Origin: Brachycybe producta
Taxonomy: Eukaryota > Arthropoda > Diplopoda > Playtdesmida > Andrognathidae
Assembly: GCA_036925085.1 (NCBI GenBank)
Contig: JAUPFP010000027.1
Span: 1,050,001 to 1,114,000, forward strand
DNA length: 64,000 nt
Direction: 5' to 3'
Below, in pieces: positions 59,901-64,000 of this stretch. A program made the position numbers and the translations under genes. Below the pieces are notes generated by a model. The model was not told the origin of the DNA. It saw only the letters and a list, made by a program, of their open reading frames with translations, and did not search any database. The number at the start of each line of letters is the position of its first letter. The stretch's first letter is position 1.

Positions 59901-61383
59901 TTAGCTAAGTTTACAATTCCAAGTGATGTTAAATGGGTAAAATTCAATACAAACCAAACCGGCTTCTACAGAGTGACGTACGATGAAGACGATTGGCGTC
60001 AACTTATCGATGCTCTCAAAACAAACCATACGGTTTTCACTGCTGCCGACAGAGCAAGTCTTCTGGACGATGCTTTCACTCTTTCTAGGAGTAATTTGTT
60101 GGATCCAACGATACCGTTGGAAATGACAGAATATCTTACTAAGGAAACTGATTACGTACCGTGGATGACAGCTCTCGATTGTTTCACCGAGATGGAAACA
60201 ACACTCATGGAACGGCCGTCGTTTCGTCTATTAATAGTAACCTCTTGATAGTTTTTTTTCAAAGTAGAAAATCAGTTTATTAAGCGAGAGTTTTATTGTT
60301 AGGAACACTGGCAAAGGCTTCTTCTTCCGATTGTTAGTCAAGTGGGATGGGACGATTCTGGAACACATCTTCAGAGATTGTTGCGACCTAACATACTCTT
60401 CGTTGCAGCTCGTTACGAAAACCAAGACGTCATAGATGAAGCCTTAGATAGGTTCAAACAGTGGAAGACGAACAACGTGAGGTAAAAAAAAAGTTGAATC
60501 GTAACTTCTTTGTTTGCCGATTATTGAAAAGTATTTGTTCGTGTCTTATCGACAGCATTCCGCCAAGTTTGCGAAGTGTTGTATACACTATCGGAATCAA
60601 GTACGGAAATTACGACGACTGGAAATATTGTTGGGATTATTTTAATGCTACTCAAGTTCCGTCGGAACAACAAATTCTTTTGTTGGCTCTCGGAGCAGCG
60701 AGAGATCCTTGGGTTTTGTCACAGCAAGTATCACTTTTTTTTATTCAGTTTTTTCTTGTTCTTATCGTTCAAAGGAAACTCTCGATTAATCTGATGTTGA
60801 AACCAGTTGATAATGAATCATTCTATTCAAAGGTACCTGGAATATAGTTTGCAACGCGACAAGATTCGACCACAGAATACATTCATCGTTTTAAGAGCCG
60901 TTTCTCATAATCCAATCGGACGTGATCTTACGTGGCGATTCGTCCGTTCCAATTGGAATAATCTGGTCGAATAGTTGAGTCGATTTCACGTCTTACTGTT
61001 TCACTAAACCATTGTATAGAAGCATAATTTAGATTATTGATGGTTTTTTATATTAGTTTTGGCGCCGGTTCTTTTGCGATGTCAAACATCATCACCGACA
61101 CAACCGAAGAATTTTACTCAGAATTTGATTATCACGAGGTAAGAAGGTAAATCGATTGGTAAAAAGTTCAGTTGGAGATCTTTTTTTTTTCTCTGTTGTT
61201 GAAAAGGTGAAATCGTTTTTCGACTCTCATGATGTTGGATCAGGAAAACGAGCCGTAAAAAGCTCTTTAGAAAAGATTCGTTCTAAGATACAGTGGCTCG
61301 AGAAAAATGAGAAAACTGTACAGGATTGGTTAGAAGATACTTCCGATGAAAAGACGAAACGAAAAGAAATTAAAAGATACTGA
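17937..61383 (+). CDS. Type II membrane M1 zinc aminopeptidase (aminopeptidase N/TRHDE-like), with 38-kb intron 1
   Basis: Fifteen exons: 17937-17988, 56234-56999, 57602-57875, 57983-58103, 58190-58344, 58414-58527, 58605-58739, 58805-58936, 59020-59287, 59905-60236, 60303-60481, 60556-60727, 60807-60973, 61057-61138, 61207-61383; 1,041 residues. A short acidic cytoplasmic tail ([10 protein letters not shown]) precedes one transmembrane helix (~49-71), a Gly/Ser-rich stalk, the [16 protein letters not shown] block, GAMEN at 415-419, and HELAH (451-455) with the third zinc ligand Glu474 in WLNEGFA; an ERAP1-C-like domain follows. Known role: removes N-terminal residues from extracellular peptides. 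The zinc motif is split by an intron after HELAHQ. Exon 1 is inferred: phase 1 joins exactly and no closer in-frame start exists, but the distance makes it less certain than exons 2-15. Intron 1 contains the giant MULE. LNPEP/ERAP-like identity cannot be excluded. Confidence 0.93.
18491..18686. mobile_element. Harbinger-like MITE with TTA duplication
   Basis: The left end AGGCCGGTTTCCCACTACGT and the right end ...CGTGGGAACCGGCCT are inverted repeats. TTA directly flanks both sides (18488-18490 and 18687-18689), the 3-bp duplication usual for PIF/Harbinger elements. CACCTTGAAC and GTTCAAGGTG form a second inner inverted pair. No ORF. Confidence 0.65.
19194..19202. repeat. Left 9-bp target-site duplication of the giant MULE
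   Basis: CTTTTTAGT, identical to 56046-56054 immediately outside the opposite terminus. A 9-bp duplication is typical of Mutator-superfamily insertion. This fixes the element boundary to the base. Confidence 0.93.
19203..27955. repeat. Left terminal inverted repeat (~8.75 kb)
   Basis: Three parts: an outer ~180 bp with degenerate GGGCGTGTTGGGCGTGTAGG motifs; the 174-bp tandem array up to ~27348; and a ~600-bp unique inner segment from 27349 ending near TGGCCTTATGCAC. The inner segment matches 47817-48420 in reverse complement with no differences I can see over hundreds of bases, diverging only in the last ~70 bp. Confidence 0.92.
19385..27348. repeat. 174-bp satellite-like tandem array, left arm (~45 units)
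   Basis: The unit starts at TAGAGGGCGTGTAGGGCGTG (19741, 19915, 20089: spacing 174 bp) and includes a TTCGCGCGTTTTTC block, a GTACGTACAC block, CCGGAAAAAA...TTTTCCGCG (itself a short inverted repeat) and T-runs. Two main subtypes alternate: GTTATTTAAATTTAAGAAAT with ACAGTCATTATATAGCC, and GATATTTAAAATTAGGTAAT with ACATTCATTAACTACCC. Higher-order repeats are visible: 1,043 bp (19952 = 20995), 860 bp (22713 = 23573 = 24433) and 3,970 bp (22038 = 26008). Open frames of up to 185 codons on both strands come from the periodicity and are not genes. Confidence 0.95.
27993..28855 (-). CDS. SGNH/GDSL hydrolase-like protein inside the giant MULE
   Basis: Three minus-strand exons: 28855-28664, 28555-28346, 28292-27993 with introns of 108 and 53 bp; phases close and give 233 residues. 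Block I is [11 protein letters not shown] with the nucleophile Ser12, block III is [11 protein letters not shown] (65-69 GTNN region), and block V is CKDKLHLS with Asp152 and His155, i.e. all SGNH catalytic blocks are present. Between them lie [12 protein letters not shown] and NRGLKKH. Known of the fold: ester or acyl hydrolysis. SGNH/esterase domains are also found in ORF1 of CR1-type retrotransposons, but introns argue against a LINE copy. A possible 3' acceptor before the ATG (ttgtag) means upstream exons may exist. The role in the transposon is unknown; capture of a host or transposon gene is inferred. Confidence 0.72.
28860..29550. other. MULE interior, no feature recognised
   Basis: Lies upstream of the SGNH gene. 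I see no ORF with recognisable similarity and no clear repeat. It could hold an upstream exon or promoter of that gene. Confidence 0.3.
29551..29872. repeat. 30-bp alternating purine/pyrimidine minisatellite
   Basis: About ten copies of a ~30-bp unit of the form ACACTTGTGCACATGTGTGT plus GCACGCGTAC. It is almost strictly alternating purine and pyrimidine, so long frames stay open in several phases on both strands (Cys/His/Thr/Val-rich), which are artefacts. Such sequence can adopt Z-DNA under supercoiling. Confidence 0.9.
29880..30700. other. MULE interior, AT-rich, no gene recognised
   Basis: No coding similarity detected. A segment near 30420-30490 (ACACAATCACGGCAATATG...) is inverted relative to 38870-38900, linking it to the dispersed repeat at 31386-32030 and 38770-39040. 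Confidence 0.3.
30708..31275 (+). pseudogene. hAT-type transposase C-terminal remnant
   Basis: Fragments read [16 protein letters not shown], then after a frame break [42 protein letters not shown], and beyond an insertion [12 protein letters not shown]...RMFFVVYF. The P-x-T-S-x-x-V-E-R-x-F-S signature is the hAT C-terminal dimerisation region. Several frameshifts and a 204-bp insertion (30976-31179) break it. No N-terminal part is seen nearby. Confidence 0.65.
30976..31179. mobile_element. 204-bp hAT-type MITE inserted in the hAT remnant
   Basis: Flanked by the 8-bp duplication GTATAAAG (30968-30975 and 31180-31187). TIRs CACAGGCATTTAGAAATCGG and the inverted CCGATTTCTAAATGCCTGT are followed by paired GCTCCGCCCTTTTTATGA and AACTTCTAATTGGTT blocks. 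The 8-bp duplication fits hAT transposition. Removing it rejoins the transposase frame at FSKYKA-LLNN. Confidence 0.85.
31386..31880. mobile_element. Fold-back element, ~0.5 kb
   Basis: Left arm: GTTGTCCAATATTAAG, TGCAATGTGCACCTTAACTA, then AAGCGCGGTTCTATTTTTAA. The right arm repeats these inverted (TTAAAAATAGAACCGCGCTT ... AAGGTGCACATTGCACTTTG ... TTGGACAAC). A related single-arm copy lies at 38770-38870. No ORF. Confidence 0.7.
32180..32385 (+). repeat. Dispersed GC-rich repeat, related copies at 37090-37230 and 37350-37575
   Basis: Shares GGCATAGCTCGGCTTG, CGCTTAAAACTTTTCACTCC, CCTCCACTTAGCCCT and GCTATTTTGATGAACGG with the inverted copy at 37350-37575, and GCTATTTTGATGAGCGG with the 37090-37230 piece. 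Coding content absent. The family is unknown to me. Confidence 0.55.
32385..35060. mobile_element. 2.7-kb fold-back element
   Basis: Two arms of roughly 1.3 kb are inverted around ~33780. Paired landmarks: GTGAATGGGCGGGGCCACGT (32415) with the inverted ATGTGGCCCCGCCCATTCAC (35010); CAGTGGAAACAAGGCATAAG (32588) with CTTATGCCTTGTTTCCACTG (34940); ATTGTTGAATAAGTTG-type repeats near 33220 with CAACTTATTCATC near 34265; and ACAGAACTCAACATTTTTGT (33708) with its complement at 33821. The arms differ by scattered substitutions, so it is not recent. No ORF. Possible flanking duplication not resolved. Confidence 0.75.
35110..36290. other. MULE interior with partial third copy of the fold-back arm
   Basis: Bases 35395-35620 repeat arm sequence of the 2.7-kb fold-back (TTTGAAAGACGTGTTTAC, then AAGTTTATTTTAAAAGAAAT and CATTTGCTATTCCAGTGTCA). 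The remainder includes a CCCCCCCCCACACACACACG-type tract near 35927 and no coding signal. Confidence 0.45.
36290..38520. repeat. AATTCGTAATTACAAA simple repeats flanking a GC-rich segment
   Basis: At 36290-36430 and 37915-38515 short variants of TTCGTAATTACAAATTGTAC recur in both orientations; the second block is mostly palindromic multiples such as TACACTTTGTAATTACGAAT. Between them lie the dispersed GC-rich repeat copies (37090-37230, 37350-37575) and a short hairpin at 36811-36847 (GAATAAATTGAGTGATT and its complement). No gene. Confidence 0.6.
39711..40306 (-). mobile_element. Internally deleted Tc1/mariner-like element
   Basis: TIRs GGGTGGGCCAACAAAAATGA on the left and the inverted TCACTTTTTTGGCCCACCC on the right, flanked by TA. 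The minus-strand frame 40144-39791 reads [36 protein letters not shown] and [16 protein letters not shown], the paired-type helix-turn-helix and GRPR-like linker of a mariner/Tc1 transposase. The sequence stops after [13 protein letters not shown] and the catalytic DD-D/E domain is missing. At 0.6 kb it is a non-autonomous deletion derivative. Confidence 0.8.
40314..41435. mobile_element. ~1.1-kb element with ~50-bp inverted termini
   Basis: The left AGCATGGCTTACATGG...CTACTTTTGATGCTAGTCGC...GGCTTCTTTTGATGC is matched inverted at 41365-41432 (GCATCAAAAGAAGCC...GACTAGCATCAAAAGTAG...AACCATGCTT). A family A-like pair (TTAGAAACTAGAAATG and TCTAATTTCTAAAATGC) is inside at 40705-40815. The one open frame (41007-41339) shows no family I know. 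Class uncertain, perhaps Harbinger-related. Confidence 0.55.
41805..44924 (+). CDS. MULE-type transposase fused to Ulp1 (C48) protease and PHD finger
   Basis: A single uninterrupted 1,039-codon frame. Residues ~270-470 match the MULE DDE transposase core: [15 protein letters not shown] (Asp273), [13 protein letters not shown] (Asp340), the CxxH pair in [12 protein letters not shown] (Cys363/His366) and [14 protein letters not shown] (Glu457). A SWIM-like CFHVLAIE follows near 610. Residues ~800-905 form a Ulp1/SENP-type peptidase: [10 protein letters not shown] (His819), FVILDSL (Asp836), [13 protein letters not shown] (Gln884, Cys890), with the Q-x-N-x-x-D-C-G spacing intact. The C-terminus is a C4HC3 PHD-type finger: CNFETC...[12 protein letters not shown]...CTQC. 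Known roles: DDE cleavage and joining; SUMO-type deconjugation; histone-tail reading. All catalytic residues remain, so activity is plausible. Ulp1-bearing MULEs are known from plants; I do not know this exact architecture. Confidence 0.92.
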   Translation: MATFRSNVSAITDAESILFNIEHDIITENVISVGHSNVKGGDLLAFRLQSPDDKNFIVDDWIWRTSGSNATKNPVMIKYYCGQIGGKNDCTKGWRKQVFSLRNSKSERPARLVLYLGNPEMCPRRPHGNVKRHTRLYERTLPSTLKKLKQEISQGKKPLRAYEDIQRIATNEVCNLPEGNPKVLDIEGHALPRDLKQSQNVLYAVKKAREISGDEFYNLHLLAKGELSEFILKIVTFPELIVACGHKEAITVANRLLARSFRNPELEQLLSYDTTFNLCEVYVTILTMRNTELEGDKIFPLFFFLHTNKFYKTHRFIFREIIVDLLNLNKHGRDVPLATDREQGIVKAVLETVPHSKTNLVFCQNHILQDIKFWLKKKKGLSGDVSGYTSHVRDLLLCENTDAFEKMYDLFELKWSERFVDYADVHLKDDLKNHGIAAVTKKFAAFRNMLSTTNISESMNAFIKSYQNHEELPVDVQVMTLFMCQMYFLNEMNRAYRNRGNWHIKKQFRKESLQLQLPDVKLYAIDEIVSEVKRNIVNPDVVEGKKERCEMSQRFIARMCVDQGRVSLDPANRVYVVGSPFRDSVVTVNQRAKQPCLVHKSSCFHVLAIEAYNGSKLPSNTAKYHLTELMKTTPKSGRKKPRTIDFDYKVFEANDSILAKQIRSSTPKPGIPLAELTNEFGKRKVSTSSTESVDDIDVDEIQLSATPMQEVQRISEEISELPTRATICAMFTNLPPVNIEDNPTLAKGNEIENGVITDCMKVAVSMHNLKERVVVLLDSYILSINNNYYDTLAEEIINTQAINRDLIAVLLPMTSLGSHWTLGLIDFNSQTFVILDSLSILIPEKQIELFTCLAKIVKICYASASLRVSVRKWTSIFSNDCPQQCNSFDCGMFTAINFLSILQRKEPMMIDSETGRRWMNNILTNCCDESEKYNYEPTEPRVKLGDKIIKTCLKIAMDDEFKNIPINLCSKSTKKLTSMMLKGYNKDWSTCNFETCVGSNQDLQVLCVYCRKWFHSTCENKKFIADKHFVCTQCRDKYK
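44987..45062. repeat. Imperfect palindrome just after the transposase stop
   Basis: TATCTGAAGTTTTGGTATTC...CATCAGGAAA pairs with the inverted TTTCCTGATG...GAATACGAAAACTTCAGATA. It begins ~60 bp after the stop codon and could form a 3'-UTR stem-loop. Its arms resemble parts of the 238-bp units downstream. Confidence 0.65.
45241..47830. repeat. 238-bp tandem array (~11 units) between transposase and right TIR
   Basis: Units recur every 238 bp (landmark CAGGCTAATGAAGTGAATGT at 45363, 45601, 45839 and onward to 47507). Four-unit variants repeat with a 952-bp higher-order period (45836 = 46788, 46074 = 47026, 46312 = 47264). Each unit contains an inverted pair, CTAGCACATTCACTTCATG and CTAATGAAGTGAATGTGTCT. 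The 73-codon frames in each unit are not in phase between units (238 is not a multiple of 3) and are not genes. Degenerate units extend left to ~45110. Confidence 0.93.
47817..56045. repeat. Right terminal inverted repeat (~8.2 kb)
   Basis: Reverse complement of the left TIR. It begins at GTGCATAAGGCCACTT, has the ~600-bp unique segment to 48420, then the 174-bp array to ~55860 and the outer motifs ending CACGCCTTTTAGTACGACCC. It is about 0.5 kb shorter than the left arm because of fewer tandem units. Confidence 0.92.
48421..55860. repeat. 174-bp satellite-like tandem array, right arm (~43 units)
   Basis: Same unit and subtypes as the left arm, inverted. Higher-order copies are spaced 696 bp (50757 and 51453) and 3,295 bp (50369 and 53664). 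The innermost unit carries the GTAAGTACAC/ATTGCGTGTAGG variant which on the left lies near 20790-20870, close to the outer end. CTACAAGCCC variants (49090, 52384) have no left counterpart I could find. The arms are therefore not collinear unit by unit. Confidence 0.95.
56046..56054. repeat. Right 9-bp target-site duplication of the giant MULE
   Basis: CTTTTTAGT directly follows the terminal GACCC and matches 19194-19202. About 180 bp further on is the aminopeptidase exon 2 acceptor at 56231-56233 (tttttcag). Confidence 0.93.
57110..57570. mobile_element. Fold-back MITE family A copy in aminopeptidase intron 2
   Basis: TTTTAGAAACTAGAAGGGTA at 57370 and the inverted TTTCTAGTTTCTAACATTCA at 57491, with GAAAGATATCAACATTAAAA between and AGTGTTGCTCCCAATATGCA plus GAATAACCAGAGTTTTT at the end. 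A separate hairpin lies at 57255-57315 (AATGTTCTCGTCGTTTTTCG and its inverse). Confidence 0.65.
59395..59840. mobile_element. Family A MITE copies (two, adjacent) in aminopeptidase intron 9
   Basis: TTTTAGGAACTAGAAGGGTA (59419) and CTCCTAGTTTTTAACACATT (59586) bracket one copy. A second partial copy runs from GATACTAGAATGGTAACTG (59674) to CTCTTCTAGTTTCTTAAGCG. They account for the 617-bp length of this otherwise short intron. Confidence 0.55.
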
Positions 61384-61464
61384 GCTAAAAAAAAATTATC
61401 AACTGTAATGTTGGTAACGAGCTTTCTGTGAATCCTCTTCCCCAGATTTTTTCATTGTCTTTAA

Positions 61465-61993
61465 GGTGGCTGAATAGTTACTTATTTCGTTTTCTACCAG
61501 ATGGCTCCACTACGGTGGTTATTATTATGTTCTATGAGGAGGTATCTCTTTTCCACCTGCATGCGGTTTTGAGAACATTTTATATTTTTCAAGCATACGT
61601 TTTTCAGGAGAAACATTACACAAAAAAAATTCAAAGTGTTTTAGAAACTAGAATAGTTGGTGATAATGCTAAAAGTTTTTTTTTAAATGATGATATATTT
61701 CAAAATAAACTTTTTATGACAGTTTGAAAAAAAGGCTAAAATTGTTTTTCGTGAAATGTCAATAAAAAAATCTAAGAAAAAGGGCTATATTCATACTGAA
61801 CTATAAAAAGTTTATTTTTTAAGATATTGCCGTGAAAATTTTGAAAATAATTTGAAATTTTTTCATAATTTTGTTTCTTAAAAAAACCGTTTTTGCATTT
61901 AAATTTTCCAAAAACATCTATGTAGCTTATCATTGGCCACTGCAGTGGCGCCATCCGAGGAAACAAAAGCAAAATAAATATCTATCAGGAACC
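61465..61993. mobile_element. TTAA-flanked MITE (family B), second copy
   Basis: Bounded by TTAA at 61461-61464 and 61994-61997. It starts GGTGGCTGAATAGTTACTTA and contains CAGATGGCTCCACTACGG, ATTATGTTCTATGAGGAGG and TTTCCACCTGCATGCGG, which match the copy at 13106-13584 read in reverse. The family A signature TTTTAGAAACTAGAATAG is internal (61639). It lies between the convergent aminopeptidase and PPCS genes. Confidence 0.65.
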
Positions 61994-61999
61994 TTAAAT

Positions 62000-62442
62000 G
62001 TTTTTTTTGGCGAATAAAAGCAAAGACTTCAATATATATATATATATTATGATAGAAAATATATAAATAAAATTTGCCCGTTAGCCATTTAGAGATAATG
62101 TTGCGGAAACTTTAGTTTAGTATCTTAAAACACATTTTGAAAGAATGGTGATGTTTCTGTTAACAGTAGTTAGATATTTTAATTTAAATAGTTACATTTT
62201 TATGTAAATATATTTGCTGAACATGTTTCAAACAACGAAAAAAAATTCGTAACTTTTTTTTTTAATGACGATCAATTTATACAAATGCAATTTTTTTTGA
62301 AGAAAAAATACTTTATTTTTTAAATGTTTTTACAGCGTTTGAACCGAAAACAACAACAAAAAAAACCCAATGAAGCCCCCTTAAATGTGATTTTAATTCT
62401 TCCTATAAACGTAATTGTGTGGCTGCAGATTTAAATTCAGAG
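62000..62442. other. Spacer between aminopeptidase and PPCS 3' ends
   Basis: AT-rich, including an (AT)n run at 62032-62047. It presumably contains the PPCS 3' UTR. No ORF or repeat recognised. Confidence 0.35.
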
Positions 62443-63569
62443 TTAAATTTCTCCGTTGTTATCATTAAAATATTTGTGTCTCTTGATTAATTCTCGTACA
62501 ATCAGATCTTCAATTTCAATTTCTTTATTTAATTCGTCCGATGTGAGGCTGATCGTTTCTTCAGACGTTTTAGTTACGAAAATGACAGTCGTCCTTCGAG
62601 ATTGAAGCATATTAGCGATAACCAACTGCAAATATTTCGAGGAAGGAAACAATAAGCATTCAAGAATAAACTATATTCAGCTATTATTAACACATCACCT
62701 GATGTCCATAGTTGGCCAAAGCGTTACGAGCTTTAGGAATGACTAGATCCTCGTCCGTTTCTAATTTGAATGATACTACGTATGCGAGCGGACACCAATG
62801 TCGAACGAGAGGTTGAAGAATCTTAGGGACTAGATGGAGACTGATGTTGATGGCTGCATCCGAATGAATCTTATGTGTAGACTATATGTGAGAAGAAAAA
62901 AAAGACCAAAAGATTTTAAAGATGTTTTGAGTGTTTTAAAAACTAGAAGGGAACTTAATTGTGTTTTCATGTTGATATATATTTTAAAATAAACTTTTTA
63001 TATACATGATTTCTCTTCTAGTTTCTAAAACACTTTTTAATTTCTCTTCATTTTGCTATTCTGAAATTTCGAGGAGCGTTTAAACTCTTATAATCATTTT
63101 AAGTTGAAAAAATAACAAGAAACCATATTCTCTTGCGGAATGTAGAAATCGGAAACTGCGGCAGCTAAATAGAGAACGGCTGTTCTTTGAAATGGCACGA
63201 GGGCTTCTGCAGAAACCCTCAATAACCAGAGGTAGTCGACTAAAGACTGAAATGGAATCGACAGAAGAGTTCCAGAAGCTTTGACATTTTCGTAACGCCT
63301 GAGTAATGGCAAAAGCGATGAAACTTTCTCTGGAATAACTGCAGAAAAAAAAAATACAAAAGAACACCCGTCAACAAAAAATACAACGTACAAATAAAGA
63401 TATGTACCACATGCCTTCGATCGAAGCAGAACTTAAATCGTCTTTGGTCGAAGAATGAGGTACTTGGCGCAATAGATCTAGCGGATTATCGGTAAAGTGG
63501 CGAGCAAATGGTTGTAGCGAACGATGTCGATAAAGAAACACAACCGCATAACCACGATCAAGAAAATAT
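62443..63569 (-). CDS. PPCS: Phosphopantothenate-cysteine ligase, C-terminal part (5' end outside window)
   Basis: Four minus-strand exons seen: 63569 to about 63416-63404, 63338-63124, 62881-62699, 62625-62443. Recognisable blocks are GYAVVFLYRHRS, LLRRYENVKASGTLL, AVLYLAAAVSDFYIP, STHKIHSD, VPKILQPLVRHWCPLAYVVS, FKLETDEDLVIPKARNALAN, and IANMLQSRRTTVIFVTK with IEIEDLIVRELIKRH at the end. Known role: the second step of coenzyme A synthesis, joining 4'-phosphopantothenate and cysteine using a nucleotide triphosphate. The N-terminal exon with the expected GGT...RF(I/L)DNFSSG block is not visible before 64000 and must lie further right. The exact 3' end of the first visible exon is unresolved because the obvious donors do not fit the phase of the next exon; a small exon may be missed. 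Confidence 0.93.
62930..63070. mobile_element. Short family A MITE copy in a PPCS intron
   Basis: GAGTGTTTTAAAAACTAGAA and, 80 bp on, the inverted TTCTAGTTTCTAAAACACTT, with TTCATGTTGATATATATTTT between. A compact copy with one arm pair. Confidence 0.65.
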
Positions 63570-63614
63570 CTGTAAAGAATGCAAATATTTTTTGTAATTT
63601 GCCAACAAGGAGTA

Positions 63615-63800
63615 AAATTACAAGAAATTAGAAAGTGTTTTAGAAACTAGAAGGGTAGCTCAATCACTTAAAGGTAATTTTCATGTTGATATCTTTTAAA
63701 ATAAACTTTTTATGTCAGTTTGAAAAATGATTTTTGCTTATAAAAGTTCATTTTGAAAGTTGTCAACTTGAAAATATTATTAAAGTGACTTAGCTACCGA
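63615..63800. mobile_element. Family A MITE copy in a PPCS intron
   Basis: AAAGTGTTTTAGAAACTAGA at 63632, then TTCATGTTGATATCTTTTAA, and an inverted half with TTTTGAAAGTTGTCAACTTG. The right terminus is not clear. A copy of the 130-bp repeat described at 640-775 follows directly (63825-63960). Confidence 0.55.
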
Positions 63801-64000
63801 AAACTATCTTAGGGTTTTCTTTTCATTAGGAGCTGCTAGCCTCAAAGCTAAGGGTACAGATAGTTGTTATATAGAGTGCACTATAATGCAAAAACGTTGC
63901 AGAAGCTTGTACATAGAGGCTATAAGCTGCTTGTTCCTATTCGAAAAAGAATATCCTAACTTAAAGGTTGTTTTATAAGGTTTTACTCTGCAGAAGCGGA

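Overview
The window is nuclear DNA of a multicellular animal. Six of the seven host loci are recognisable metazoan genes, split into many short exons by GT-AG introns mostly of 50-120 bp, with AT-rich intergenic DNA and many small fold-back transposons. Very close gene spacing with tiny introns recalls a compact genome of an early-branching animal such as a sponge, but I cannot fix the taxon from sequence alone.

Host genes, left to right: a STARD3/MLN64-like lipid transfer protein (26-3471, +); nascent polypeptide-associated complex alpha, NACA (3970-5070, +); a FASTK-family RAP-domain protein (5694-8439, +); histone acetyltransferase HAT1 (8598-10559, -); ABHD2-like alpha/beta hydrolase (11694-16054, +); a type II membrane M1 zinc aminopeptidase whose first exon is at 17937-17988 and second at 56234 (ends 61383, +); and the 3' part of phosphopantothenate-cysteine ligase, PPCS (62443-63569, -, running off the right edge). 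I rebuilt exon phases by hand and the six complete models read through.

The centrepiece is the 38-kb first intron of the aminopeptidase. It holds one giant DNA transposon, 19203-56045 (36.8 kb), bounded by a perfect 9-bp target-site duplication (CTTTTTAGT at 19194-19202 and 56046-56054) and starting/ending GGGTCGTAC.../...GTACGACCC. Its terminal inverted repeats are about 8.7 and 8.2 kb long and consist almost wholly of a satellite-like 174-bp tandem repeat (roughly 45 and 43 units) plus about 600 bp of unique inner TIR. Between the TIRs lie an intact, intronless 1,039-residue gene joining a MULE-type DDE transposase, a Ulp1-type (C48) cysteine protease and a C-terminal PHD finger (41805-44924, +); an intron-containing SGNH/GDSL hydrolase gene (27993-28855, -); a 238-bp tandem array; a 30-bp alternating purine/pyrimidine array; and nested smaller elements (hAT remnant with an inserted MITE, a Tc1/mariner deletion derivative, a 2.7-kb fold-back). 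The 9-bp duplication and transposase place it in the Mutator (MULE) superfamily, but size, satellite TIRs, the protease-PHD fusion and the SGNH passenger make it unusual.

Outside the giant element, introns and spacers are colonised by short non-autonomous families: a fold-back family with the signature TTTTAGAAACTAGAA (at least ten copies), a TTAA-flanked family, a TA-flanked element with 42-bp perfect TIRs, and a TTA-flanked Harbinger-like MITE.
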